A stretch of 64,000 nt of DNA from Inquilinus limosus MP06. Its GTDB lineage: Bacteria > Pseudomonadota > Alphaproteobacteria > DSM-16000 > Inquilinaceae. The first letter of the stretch is position 1. Every line of letters begins with the position of its first letter. The notes below the pieces were generated by a model. That model ran no database searches. It was not told the origin of the DNA and was given only the letters and a program-made list of their open reading frames with translations. A program made the translations under genes and the position numbers. Location: positions 55,859 to 119,858 of the forward strand of contig NZ_JANX01000001.1 of assembly GCF_000767795.1 (NCBI RefSeq). Direction: 5' to 3'. This document shows positions 27,446-34,589 of this stretch, in pieces.

Positions 27446-27916
27446 ATGCAGCCATACGACTACTATCCGAAGCTGGACGGGCTGAACATTGTGCTCGGGT
27501 TCGTCGGTGACGACCCGGTTGGGTATCTGGAGGGACCGAACTGCCCCTATGACGAGGTGACGAAGGCTGCACTGCGGGGTCTTGTCACGAATGTGAACCA
27601 CCATCCGATCGGGGTAACGGACGCAGAGGTCGAGAAGCTCGACATCGAGAGCGAGGCGATCGCGCTCTACCAGGAGACCAAGGAGTTCCGGGCCCGCGCC
27701 CAGAGCAGCGGCGAGGTCGGTGACCAGGCCGCGGCCCTGCGTGTGGCCAACTCTCTGCTGGAAAAGCTGCTCAACATCCGCGAGCGGGCTCACAACCTCA
27801 AGGAGAACGTCGCCTGGAAGAAGAAGATCCTCCAGTTCATTGAGGACGTCCTCGACGACGAACAGAGGATCGAGTTCGACAATCGTCTGGCGGCTGAAAT
27901 CGAGGTGGCACGATGA
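27446..27916 (+). CDS. Early protein upstream of primase-helicase, unknown function
   Basis: 156 aa, starting MQPYDYYPKLDGLNIVLGFV. The C-terminal two thirds are helical and charged (LLEKLLNIRERAHNLKENVA, FIEDVLDDEQRIEFDNRL). It is the first gene of the rightward operon, and its stop overlaps the primase-helicase ATG by 4 bp. It could be a replication accessory protein or a small terminase; the sequence does not decide. Confidence 0.75.
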   Translation: MQPYDYYPKLDGLNIVLGFVGDDPVGYLEGPNCPYDEVTKAALRGLVTNVNHHPIGVTDAEVEKLDIESEAIALYQETKEFRARAQSSGEVGDQAAALRVANSLLEKLLNIRERAHNLKENVAWKKKILQFIEDVLDDEQRIEFDNRLAAEIEVAR

Positions 27917-30327
27917 CCCAGCGCATTTTTGGTGACTACGCGCCGATTTACTGGGCCAACGGCCTTCCCGCGATCCCGCTGATGTACCAGGACAAGCGGC
28001 CGATCATTCAGGATTGGTCTCGCTTTTCCGAGGTTTTCCCGACCGATCAGGAACAGGAGGAGTGGACGAGGCGGTATTTTGACAACAACATCGGCATCGT
28101 CCTGGGCCCCCAATCCGGTCTGACGATGATCGACATCGACACCGAGGATGAGGGTCTGATCAAGGACATCCTCGAGATCCTGCCCCCCTCGCCCTGGCAC
28201 CGAAAGGGGCGCAAGGGCGTCATGCTCGCCTACAAATTCTCCGGCATCCAGACGTTCCGTATCAAGGAAGCGTCGGGCAAGATGCTGGTCGAGTGCCTGA
28301 GCAGCAAGACCCAGATCGTCCTGCCCCCGTCGATCCACCCGGACACAAAGCGGCCATACGAGGCCAACTGCAACCTCTTCGACGTGGTCGGCGACTTGGT
28401 CGAGCTGCCGAGCCAGGTGGAGAGCCTCCTCCGCGGCTTGTTCAAGGACCGCGGAATCGAGCTCAGTCACTCGGGCTGGACCCGGGTGACCGACTATGTC
28501 TCGGTCGGCAGCCGGGACGTGAAGATGACATCGGTCGCCGGCTTCTTCGCCCAGGGTGTGACCCGAGGTGAGATGACCGTGCTCGAGGCCATGGAGCGGA
28601 TGCGCGCCTGGCACAGCACCTGCACCGAGAAGATCGCCGGCGATGACGTCGACATCGAGAAGGGCGTCAACAACCTCATCAAGTTCCTGATCGGCGACGT
28701 GCTCGACAAGGGCAAGATGCTGCCGATCGGGTGGGACGCCGGCCTGTCGGACGTCGACAAGAAGGCGATGGGGCTCGAGTTCACCGTCGACAACGAGGAG
28801 TGGGACTACGAGCGGATCCGGGACTACCTCAAGGAGGAGTTCGAGAAGTTCGAGCCGGACACGCAGGGCCGCATGAACGCGGTCGAGTACGTGCTGCGCA
28901 AGATCTCTTCCAGCGATCGCATCACCTCGCTCGATGCTGACCGGATCTTCCGGTACATCGTCGACGTCGGCGGCATGCGGCTCAACCTATCGAACCTGCG
29001 TCGGCGTGTGGTCGAGCTGCAGAAGGGCGACTTCCAGGGCATCAACCACACCGAGATCGCAGCCCAGATCAAGAAGGAGCTCGAGGAGATCACCCCCCAC
29101 GCCCATGTTGGGGGAAATTTCTGGCGCTATGGTGGCTCCCACTGGGAGATCGTCGACCGCAGCGAGCTGCTGCGCATCGTCGCCGAGCGCTATGGCAACT
29201 ACATCGCGGCCAAGCGTGCCGGCGACCATAAGGGTGTGCTCGACATTCTCGGATCGCTGCTGCCCCAGCAGCTGACCACCGATGACGTCCGCGGCATCAA
29301 CTTCGCCAATGGCGTGCTTCTCGAAAACGGCGCGGTGGTGGAGCACAACCCGGCCTTCGGCATGCAGTACACCCTGCCCTACCGCTTCGTGCCGAACATC
29401 GGCCGCGAGGCGACGCGCTGGCACGCCTTCCTGGAGCGCGTCTGGGGCGCCGACGAGGACTACGAGGACAAGGTCCGAGCCCTCCAGGAGGCCATGTGTG
29501 CGACGATGTTCGGCATGGGGCCCCGATTCCAGCGCGCGGTGCTCTGCTACGGGGTCGCGAAGACCGGCAAGTCCCAGCTGCTGACGATCGTCAAGAACCT
29601 GATGCCGTCGGAGGCCCGATCGGCCTGCCCTCCGGACATGTGGGGTGACAAGTTCGCGCCGGCGACCATGTACGGCAAGCTGATCAACGTCTGCGGCGAG
29701 CTATCGGAAACGAAGAACGTCGACGGACAGCGGTTCAAGCAGACGATCGACGGCGAGGAGATGGCGGGCCAGTACAAGGGCCAGCAAATCTTCCACTTCC
29801 GACCGCGCTGCATGCACTGGTTCGCCTCGAACCACATGCCGAAGACCGACGACACCTCAGGGGGCTTCAACCGGCGCTGGCTGGTGCTGACGTTCAACAG
29901 CCCGATCGACAATTCCGAGCGGATCCTGGATTTCGGCGACATCGTCGCCGCCGAGGAGCGTGAGGCGATCGTCTCATGGGTGATTGAGGCCTTGCCTCGG
30001 GTCCGTCAGATCCCTGATTTCACTCTCCCGGAGTCCCACAAGAAGATGATCGACGAGATGGCGGCAGGGAATAATAGCGTGCGCCATTTTTTTATGACGG
30101 GGGGTCGCGTGACGGTCGATCCTACGATCACGGACGTGACCTCCGAAAAGAAACTCTACGCCGCCTACTGGTCCTTCTGCATCTCGGGGGTGGGTGCGCG
30201 GCCTGTCACTACGACGAAATTCACTCGTCGAGTTCGGGACTTGGCGGGCGACCTGGGGTTCAAGGAGGTCCCGGGTGGGTGGAGTGGCCTCACAGTCAAG
30301 GATGTGGCCGGCCAGGCTCGACTCTGA
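27913..30327 (+). CDS. Bifunctional primase-polymerase/SF3 (D5-like) helicase
   Basis: 804 aa. The N-terminal prim-pol domain (about residues 1-190) has the acidic motif TMIDIDTEDEG and a VLPPSIHPDTK motif with His. The C-terminal SF3 helicase has Walker A GVAKTGKSQ (near residue 545), Walker B NVCGELSET, and a sensor-like HWFASNHMPKTDD followed by FNRRWLVLTF. Such proteins prime and unwind phage DNA at the origin. The gene follows an unknown gene with ATGA overlap and ends just before a strong terminator. Confidence 0.92.
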   Translation: MTQRIFGDYAPIYWANGLPAIPLMYQDKRPIIQDWSRFSEVFPTDQEQEEWTRRYFDNNIGIVLGPQSGLTMIDIDTEDEGLIKDILEILPPSPWHRKGRKGVMLAYKFSGIQTFRIKEASGKMLVECLSSKTQIVLPPSIHPDTKRPYEANCNLFDVVGDLVELPSQVESLLRGLFKDRGIELSHSGWTRVTDYVSVGSRDVKMTSVAGFFAQGVTRGEMTVLEAMERMRAWHSTCTEKIAGDDVDIEKGVNNLIKFLIGDVLDKGKMLPIGWDAGLSDVDKKAMGLEFTVDNEEWDYERIRDYLKEEFEKFEPDTQGRMNAVEYVLRKISSSDRITSLDADRIFRYIVDVGGMRLNLSNLRRRVVELQKGDFQGINHTEIAAQIKKELEEITPHAHVGGNFWRYGGSHWEIVDRSELLRIVAERYGNYIAAKRAGDHKGVLDILGSLLPQQLTTDDVRGINFANGVLLENGAVVEHNPAFGMQYTLPYRFVPNIGREATRWHAFLERVWGADEDYEDKVRALQEAMCATMFGMGPRFQRAVLCYGVAKTGKSQLLTIVKNLMPSEARSACPPDMWGDKFAPATMYGKLINVCGELSETKNVDGQRFKQTIDGEEMAGQYKGQQIFHFRPRCMHWFASNHMPKTDDTSGGFNRRWLVLTFNSPIDNSERILDFGDIVAAEEREAIVSWVIEALPRVRQIPDFTLPESHKKMIDEMAAGNNSVRHFFMTGGRVTVDPTITDVTSEKKLYAAYWSFCISGVGARPVTTTKFTRRVRDLAGDLGFKEVPGGWSGLTVKDVAGQARL

Positions 30328-30402
30328 TCCCCGAAGAGCTCGTGCGCGAGCTCGATCGAAGGGTCGAGAAGGGTGTTTCGGACTGGAACTGGGCTGATAC
30401 GA

Positions 30403-30432
30403 GGGTGGACCGCTAGGTCCACCCTTCCTATT
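30403..30432 (+). terminator. Terminator after primase-helicase
   Basis: GGGTGGACC (30403-30411) and GGTCCACCC (30416-30424) form a perfect 9-bp stem with a GCTA loop, followed by TTCCTATT. It separates replication genes from the cargo operon. Confidence 0.75.
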
Positions 30433-30471
30433 ATGGAGCCTCCCGAGCGTCAGTTTTCCTAGGCAATTTTC

Positions 30472-31218
30472 ATGATCCGTTTCAGCTATGTGTTTTGTGG
30501 CGTCCTCGCACTGGCACTGTGCGGAGTCGCCCTTGAAAGCCAGTTGCCACAGCGGATCGCGGCCCGGTTTGGGTGGTGGCCAGAGGTGATGGGGCCGGCG
30601 CGGTATGTGGACGAAGCTGCCGCCGAGCTCCAAGAGGTCTACCCAACTCGCAAAGCCGACATCGTGATGTTGGGGGACAGCCTGACGGCTGCCGCCGATT
30701 GGAGAGAGCTTCTGCCGAATTGGGACGTCGTGAACCGAGGAGTTGCGGGTGAGACCATCAGGGAAATTTCAGCCCGGGTGGATGCCGTGGGCCGACTCCA
30801 CCCCCGCGTCGTGTTTCTGATGGCCGGAACGAACGATCTGATGGTCGGCCAGACGCCTAATGAGGTCGCCGAGTCCTACAGACTTATCCTCGATCGCCTG
30901 CAAAGTACAGGTGCGAAGGTGGTGGTTCAGCCGGTTCTGCACGTTGCCAAGGATCGCAATACGGTTGGTATACAGCGTTTCTGGTACAATCGGCGGAACG
31001 ATGCAATCAGCGACGTCAACGCGCGGATCCGCGCCATCGCGGAGAAGCGCGGCCTGGTGTTCCTCGATCTCAACGAGACCATCGCGCCGGATGGGGTATT
31101 GGCGGATGACCTCACTAGCGACGGGACGCACCTGCGCGCTCCCGCGTATCTCCTCTGGGCGAAGGCCATCAACGATGTTCTCTCTGCACCGGGCCTCCTA
31201 GCAGAAAGGCGATCATGA
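30472..31218 (+). CDS. Membrane-anchored SGNH/GDSL hydrolase
   Basis: 248 aa. The N-terminus (FSYVFCGVLALALCGVAL) is a signal anchor or signal peptide. SGNH blocks are clear: MLGDSLT (nucleophile Ser, near residue 67), NRGVAGETI (Gly), MAGTND (Asn), and SDGTHL (Asp and His) near the C-terminus. It probably removes acyl groups from an envelope glycan or lipid on the periplasmic side. It forms a two-gene operon with the methyltransferase (ATGA overlap). It could be a lysogenic-conversion gene altering the host surface. Confidence 0.85.
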   Translation: MIRFSYVFCGVLALALCGVALESQLPQRIAARFGWWPEVMGPARYVDEAAAELQEVYPTRKADIVMLGDSLTAAADWRELLPNWDVVNRGVAGETIREISARVDAVGRLHPRVVFLMAGTNDLMVGQTPNEVAESYRLILDRLQSTGAKVVVQPVLHVAKDRNTVGIQRFWYNRRNDAISDVNARIRAIAEKRGLVFLDLNETIAPDGVLADDLTSDGTHLRAPAYLLWAKAINDVLSAPGLLAERRS

Positions 31219-32015
31219 TCAACGAGTTCGCTGATGCCTCGAAGACCAAACACCGACGCTCTCTGAGGAGAGCGCTTCAGAACTGGCTATTTCCGATGTT
31301 TTCGGAGATGCCGCGTGAGCTACTGCGGGTTCGGTTCGCTCGCTTCGCTCTCTGTTCTGCTCGATACGCTTGGTTCGTGCTCGCACTGCGACGGCTGCGC
31401 GTTACGAGCGGAGGAGAGGGGGTCGCGAAGACGACCCTGAAGCACAACCTTAGAGGCATGTTCGATCTCCATGCGGAGCGTTCCACCCGCTTGATCTACC
31501 CGATCGCCATGTGGGCCGCGGCCCGCAGAGTGTCTCTTGCCAACCTCAAGGTTCTGACGGTGGGTCCTCGAACCGAGGGCGAGATATACACCCTGGTAGC
31601 GCACGGTTTCCGCCGGCGGAACATCACCGGGCTCGATCTGATCTCCTACTCGCCCATCGTTGACCTCGGTGACATGCACGCCATGGCCTACCCCGACGCC
31701 AGCTTCGACGTTGTGCTCGCCGGCTGGGTGCTTTCGTACTCAGACCGGAAGAAGACCGCCGCGGCCGAGATTGCTCGGGTGACCAAGCCGGGTGGGATCG
31801 TCGCCGTCGGTGTGGAGTGGGGTCGCAAGAGTCCTGAGGAGGTGGCCGCGGAGAGGACCGGATACATCGTCGGCTCCGCCACCAGACTAAGATCGGCGGA
31901 GGAGATCCTCGCGCTCTTTGGTGACCAGGTCGATAGGGTTTATGCTAAGGTGGACGACCAGGACATCGCCGGCGAGGATGTTGGAGACCTACTGGTGATT
32001 TTTCGCCTGAGATAG
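31215..32015 (+). CDS. Class I SAM-dependent methyltransferase
   Basis: 266 aa. The N-terminal 90 residues are basic and partly amphipathic, possibly for membrane association. The methyltransferase core has VLTVGPRTEGEI (motif I variant, lacking the usual GxGxG), GLDLISYSPIVDLGDMHAMA, FDVVLAGWVLSYS (motif IV) and KPGGIVAVGVEWG. It overlaps the SGNH hydrolase gene. The substrate is unknown; a surface glycan or lipid is a reasonable guess from the neighbour. The atypical motif I means cofactor binding should be tested. Confidence 0.8.
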   Translation: MINEFADASKTKHRRSLRRALQNWLFPMFSEMPRELLRVRFARFALCSARYAWFVLALRRLRVTSGGEGVAKTTLKHNLRGMFDLHAERSTRLIYPIAMWAAARRVSLANLKVLTVGPRTEGEIYTLVAHGFRRRNITGLDLISYSPIVDLGDMHAMAYPDASFDVVLAGWVLSYSDRKKTAAAEIARVTKPGGIVAVGVEWGRKSPEEVAAERTGYIVGSATRLRSAEEILALFGDQVDRVYAKVDDQDIAGEDVGDLLVIFRLR

Positions 32016-32024
32016 AGGGGTGAA

Positions 32025-32159
32025 ATGTACAATCCCCAGTACGATATCGGAGGGGATCCAGGGGCCGGCTCTCCGCAAGACTTCCTGTGGGTGATCGGCT
32101 TTCTCATCTTCTTCGTGATATTCATGTGGATAGCTAAGTTTTGGTGGGATCGTGATTGA
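32025..32159 (+). CDS. Single-span membrane microprotein
   Basis: 44 aa: MYNPQYDIGGDPGAGSPQ, then a hydrophobic span (about residues 20-39) and a C-terminal WWDRD. GAGGGG lies 6 nt before the ATG. It follows the methyltransferase by 9 bp, and its stop overlaps the next gene's GTG. It could be a small holin/antiholin-like or envelope protein. There is no sequence support for any specific role. Confidence 0.6.
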   Translation: MYNPQYDIGGDPGAGSPQDFLWVIGFLIFFVIFMWIAKFWWDRD

Positions 32160-32517
32160 GATTCCTGTTGCCGGCACTGACCGGGTGATGCTGGTCGACG
32201 ATGAGGTCGCCGACCAGGCTGATCGCATGCGTTGGCGCTGGGTCGCCGGCCAGGTCATCAATGAGGGTGGGATGGTGAATTTCGGTCTATACGGCCGGAA
32301 ACGGGCGAAATTTGTTGATGGTGACCCCTTCAACTGCACAAGCAGCAACCTGCAAGGGGTCGGTGGTGACCGATCTGGACGGAAACGCAACCGGATCGGG
32401 TCGTCCGGCGTGAAGGACGTTCGTTGGGACAAGTCCCGGAACCAGTGGAAGACGTCGAAGGGCAGAACCTTCAAGAACCTGGATGATGCTGCGGATTTTG
32501 TTCGCGATGAGGGTTAG
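32152..32517 (+). CDS. AP2-domain protein with degenerate HNH-like region
   Basis: 121 aa from a GTG at 32152 overlapping the previous stop. The C-terminal half matches phage AP2 DNA-binding domains (SSGVKDVRWDKSRNQWKTS, TFKNLDDAADFV). The N-terminal half resembles HNH homing endonucleases (VMLVDDEVADQADRMRWRW; KFVDGDPFNCTSSNLQG). The usual His residues of the HR and DHxNGD motifs are missing. It is therefore either a former homing nuclease or a DNA-binding protein derived from one. A strong terminator follows. Confidence 0.68.
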   Translation: MIEIPVAGTDRVMLVDDEVADQADRMRWRWVAGQVINEGGMVNFGLYGRKRAKFVDGDPFNCTSSNLQGVGGDRSGRKRNRIGSSGVKDVRWDKSRNQWKTSKGRTFKNLDDAADFVRDEG

Positions 32518-32541
32518 AGCGAAGGTCTGGATGGGTTTGGG

Positions 32542-32563
32542 GGCGGCTTCGGCCGCCTTTTTT
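32542..32563 (+). terminator. TTCG-loop terminator
   Basis: GGCGGC-TTCG-GCCGCC followed by six T residues, 25 bp after the AP2 gene. A textbook intrinsic terminator closing the cargo operon. Confidence 0.92.
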
Positions 32564-32922
32564 ATTTGCTAGCATGAATACTAGTACCTGAAATTCTGAA
32601 AATTTTCCCGAGGCATTTCCGACATCATCGCCCCAGGCCGTCCCTTTCCCGGCCAGAAAAGGGCACCACCCTACGCGCGCGTTCCTTCCCTCTCGCGGGA
32701 AAAGAGAACAAATAAGGAACATCTGCTAACTATCTGTATTCACTCACTTCTTGTTAGGAATATGTACTTATTGAGTTTATCGTCCGAAACGCGCTTGATG
32801 AAACTCCCTTCGGGGACCGGGCAGACCACCGCCGCAAGAGACCTTCGGGGCTCAACGCCACAGGTGCGACCGGAAACCGGAAACCCGGCCGAAACGGCCG
32901 CTAGACACGGAAAGGCAAGACA
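32564..32922 (+). other. Long non-coding leader/intergenic region with nested hairpins
   Basis: No convincing gene is present. The region is partly AT-rich (32570-32615 and 32700-32790). It contains GTTCCTT (32681-32687) and AAGGAAC (32714-32720) enclosing an inner TTCCC/GGGAA stem. Near 32865-32905 there are short GC repeats (CCGGAAACCGGAAAC, CGGCCGAAACGGCCG). It probably holds the promoter and a structured 5' leader for the 261-aa gene that follows, but no promoter can be chosen with confidence. Confidence 0.5.
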
Positions 32923-33708
32923 ATGGCGCAGACGATTGCAGAACGGGCCGCGAAGGCGAAGGAAGCGGCCGACAAGGCGAAGGCGAAGGCCGACGCGCTG
33001 GACCGGCAGGCGGCGGAAGCCGCAGCCGACAAGAGGATCGACACTTTCGCGGCCGTCATGGACGTGGCCACGGCTTCGTTCACCGGTTCCCGCCGGTCAC
33101 AGGTGCTGGCATGCACCGCGATCGGTTTCGCGATCGTGGCAACCGCCGCCGGATGGGTCGACGGAAAGTCGGTCGGTCTGGTCGAGGCGGTGGAACGGGC
33201 CCGGGCGTACATCACCGGTCAGGACAAGGCCGAGATGTCCGGCACCGACAAGGCGACGTTCAAGCGTGCGAAGGCCGTCGCCAGCCGCGTTGTGAAGGCG
33301 GACGCGACATTCCGTGCCACCCTGGCACAGTCGGCCAGCGTGCAGGACGGCATGGCGTTGCTCATGACGTCGCTGGACGCCGAGCACCCCGCCCGCCATA
33401 TCGCCACGGTCGCGGACCTGGATGGTGTGCTGTTCCCGGCGAAGGCGGCGAAGGCGCCGGAGTCGCCGTGGGTCCGCCTCGCGAAAGCGATGGTCACCCG
33501 CGTCGAGAAGCTGGCCGAAGACGGCGGGCCGTCGGGGGAGGAATTGGCCGACCTGGAAACGGCCCTGTCCACCCTGATCGACAATGTCGATCCCGGCATC
33601 ATCGATCGTATCGTGGCGCGGCGCGCGGCGACCGTGGCGCAAGGCGACGCGGAGCGTCTGGCCGCGGAACTTGACGCCGAAGACGAGGAACAGCGTCAGG
33701 CCGCCTGA
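32923..33708 (+). CDS. Uncharacterised Ala/Lys-rich protein
   Basis: 261 aa. The N-terminal 40 residues are a charged coiled coil (AAKAKEAADKAKAKADALD). Helical regions follow (SGTDKATFKRAKAVASRVVKADATF) and an acidic C-terminus (AAELDAEDEEQRQAA). No family is recognised. It is preceded by a roughly 350-nt structured leader and followed by a hairpin, so it is a separate transcription unit. It lacks the start-associated hairpin used by later genes. GGAAAGG lies upstream of the ATG. Confidence 0.72.
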   Translation: MAQTIAERAAKAKEAADKAKAKADALDRQAAEAAADKRIDTFAAVMDVATASFTGSRRSQVLACTAIGFAIVATAAGWVDGKSVGLVEAVERARAYITGQDKAEMSGTDKATFKRAKAVASRVVKADATFRATLAQSASVQDGMALLMTSLDAEHPARHIATVADLDGVLFPAKAAKAPESPWVRLAKAMVTRVEKLAEDGGPSGEELADLETALSTLIDNVDPGIIDRIVARRAATVAQGDAERLAAELDAEDEEQRQAA

Positions 33709-33737
33709 CCCGCGCCCGTCCACACCCACACTCACGA

Positions 33738-33760
33738 CCCCGCCCGGCTTCCGGGCGGGG
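33738..33760 (+). terminator. GC-rich hairpin, terminator-like
   Basis: CCCCGCCCGG (33738-33747) and CCGGGCGGGG (33751-33760) form a perfect 10-bp stem with a CTT loop. There is no T-tract, so it may work only partly or on both strands. Confidence 0.6.
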
Positions 33761-33797
33761 CCGGAGGCGTTCACCCGTTCGCGCAGGGAGGCGTGCG

Positions 33798-34004
33798 ATG
33801 TTCTCTGACTGGTGCAGCAACCCGAAGGCCGGGCATGGCCAATTGATGCGCGCCGGCATGCAAATTCGGGAACAGCGGCGGGCCGATGCGGTGGTCCGGT
33901 CGCACAACCGAAGAATTTTCTTCAACGCGGACAAGCCCGGCACGCGCTGGGAACCGCCGGTGACCGCCGACACGCGGCGCCGCAAGGTGTGGTCCGCGAC
34001 CTGA
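33798..34004 (+). CDS. Small basic protein, unknown function
   Basis: 68 aa, starting MFSDWCSNPKAGHGQLMRAG, Arg-rich. AGGGAGG lies 8 nt upstream of the ATG. It sits between two hairpins after the 261-aa gene. Overlapping frames exist on both strands, so the call rests on the ribosome site and direction. Its stop is followed at once by a perfect AAAGGAGGTGA sequence without a usable start codon. Confidence 0.5.
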   Translation: MFSDWCSNPKAGHGQLMRAGMQIREQRRADAVVRSHNRRIFFNADKPGTRWEPPVTADTRRRKVWSAT

Positions 34005-34047
34005 AAGGAGGTGAGCTAGGTTCTCTAGGCGACTCTTATTACCCACC

Positions 34048-34075
34048 GCCCCGTCGCGAGCTAGACCGACGGGGC
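34048..34075 (+). repeat. Inverted repeat, 9-bp arms
   Basis: GCCCCGTCG and CGACGGGGC with a 10-nt loop. It is the first of three hairpins in about 140 bp between the 68-aa gene and the 25-aa microprotein. Confidence 0.55.
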
Positions 34076-34108
34076 CTGCCCAAGGCTTGACATGAACACG
34101 CGTGGTTT

Positions 34109-34138
34109 ACCCCGGCTGGTCGCTCCAGCCGGGGTTTT
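34109..34138 (+). terminator. Rho-independent terminator
   Basis: ACCCCGGCTGG (34109-34119) and CCAGCCGGGGT (34125-34135) pair perfectly over 11 bp with a 5-nt loop, followed by TTT. A strong terminator before the accessory block. Confidence 0.8.
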
Positions 34139-34142
34139 CGCG

Positions 34143-34185
34143 TTGCCATCCAGGCCCAGAGTGCCGCTCTGGGCCTGGATGGCAA
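34143..34185 (+). repeat. 19-bp perfect inverted repeat
   Basis: TTGCCATCCAGGCCCAGAG and its exact complement are separated by TGCCG. This is the longest perfect hairpin noticed in the window. It ends 4 bp before a start-associated hairpin and 22 bp before the microprotein ATG. No T-tract follows. Confidence 0.75.
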
Positions 34186-34189
34186 TACG

Positions 34190-34207
34190 ATTCCCGAGGA
34201 GGAACCA
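34190..34207 (+). promoter_or_regulatory. Start-associated hairpin element, T-form
   Basis: ATTCCCGAGGAGGAACCA abuts ATG 34208. TTCC pairs with GGAA, and the GGAGG ribosome site overlaps the 3' arm. Confidence 0.68.
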
Positions 34208-34285
34208 ATGTATGTGATCGCTTATGGAATGGTGATGCTGACCCTCGCGCTCGGAGTGATCATGTCGCTTCTGGTGGTGGGTTAG
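34208..34285 (+). CDS. 25-aa transmembrane microprotein
   Basis: MYVIAYGMVMLTLALGVIMS followed by LLVVG and a stop. Nearly the whole peptide is one hydrophobic span. It is supported by the start-associated hairpin with a good Shine-Dalgarno directly before its ATG, the signal that marks many other genes here. Function unknown. Confidence 0.55.
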   Translation: MYVIAYGMVMLTLALGVIMSLLVVG

Positions 34286-34409
34286 TGGGAGAGGGTGAGG
34301 ACCCCGAACCCGAGATACCAGCGAGAATGAGCGGCAGACGGAGAGGACCCCGAATTTGGGTCGAACCGCACGGGGTTGTGAGAAGTGGACGTGATTCCGG
34401 GTGGGGGTG

Positions 34410-34439
34410 GCCAAGCGGTTGAAATCGCTTGGCTTTTTT
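34410..34439 (+). terminator. Rho-independent terminator with tRNA-like sequence
   Basis: GCCAAGCG (34410-34417) and CGCTTGGC (34426-34433) form an 8-bp stem, then six T. The upstream GGGGGTGGCCAAGCGGTTGA resembles a tRNA-Ser/Leu 5' end, but no tRNA body follows. Confidence 0.8.
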
Positions 34440-34483
34440 GGGCCTTGAATTTACTTCCTTCCCCTCTAGTGACTATTTTCTAT

Positions 34484-34495
34484 ACGTTTAAACGT
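34484..34495. promoter_or_regulatory. 12-bp palindrome, candidate operator
   Basis: ACGTTTAAACGT lies in an AT-rich stretch about 100 bp upstream of the first gene of the accessory block. A TTACTT-N17-TATTTT promoter-like pair lies just to its left. Confidence 0.35.
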
Positions 34496-34589
34496 CTAGG
34501 TAGGTATATATAAAGTATAGAAAAAGAGGTTAGAAATATGGAAACAACGTGTTAGGAGGACGGGAAGTAAACATTGATGATCCTGAGGC

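Larger units (their letters stand above)
34286..34589 (+). other. Intergenic region with terminator and AT-rich control segment
   Basis: No firm gene. A 31-codon frame from 34327 (MSGRRRGPRIWVEPHG) is possible but weak. After the terminator at 34410-34439 the DNA becomes strongly AT-rich and contains the 12-bp palindrome ACGTTTAAACGT (34484-34495), flanked by CTATAC and GTATAG. This is a likely promoter/operator for the rightward accessory block beginning at 34590. Confidence 0.5.

Noticed and set aside
30472-31218. SGNH hydrolase as the phage lysis enzyme
   Set aside because: The fold is an esterase, not a peptidoglycan hydrolase, and it is grouped with a methyltransferase instead of holin/spanin genes.
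34402-34476. A complete tRNA-Ser or tRNA-Leu gene
   Set aside because: Only the 5' arm resembles a tRNA; there is no anticodon arm, T-arm or matching acceptor strand downstream.
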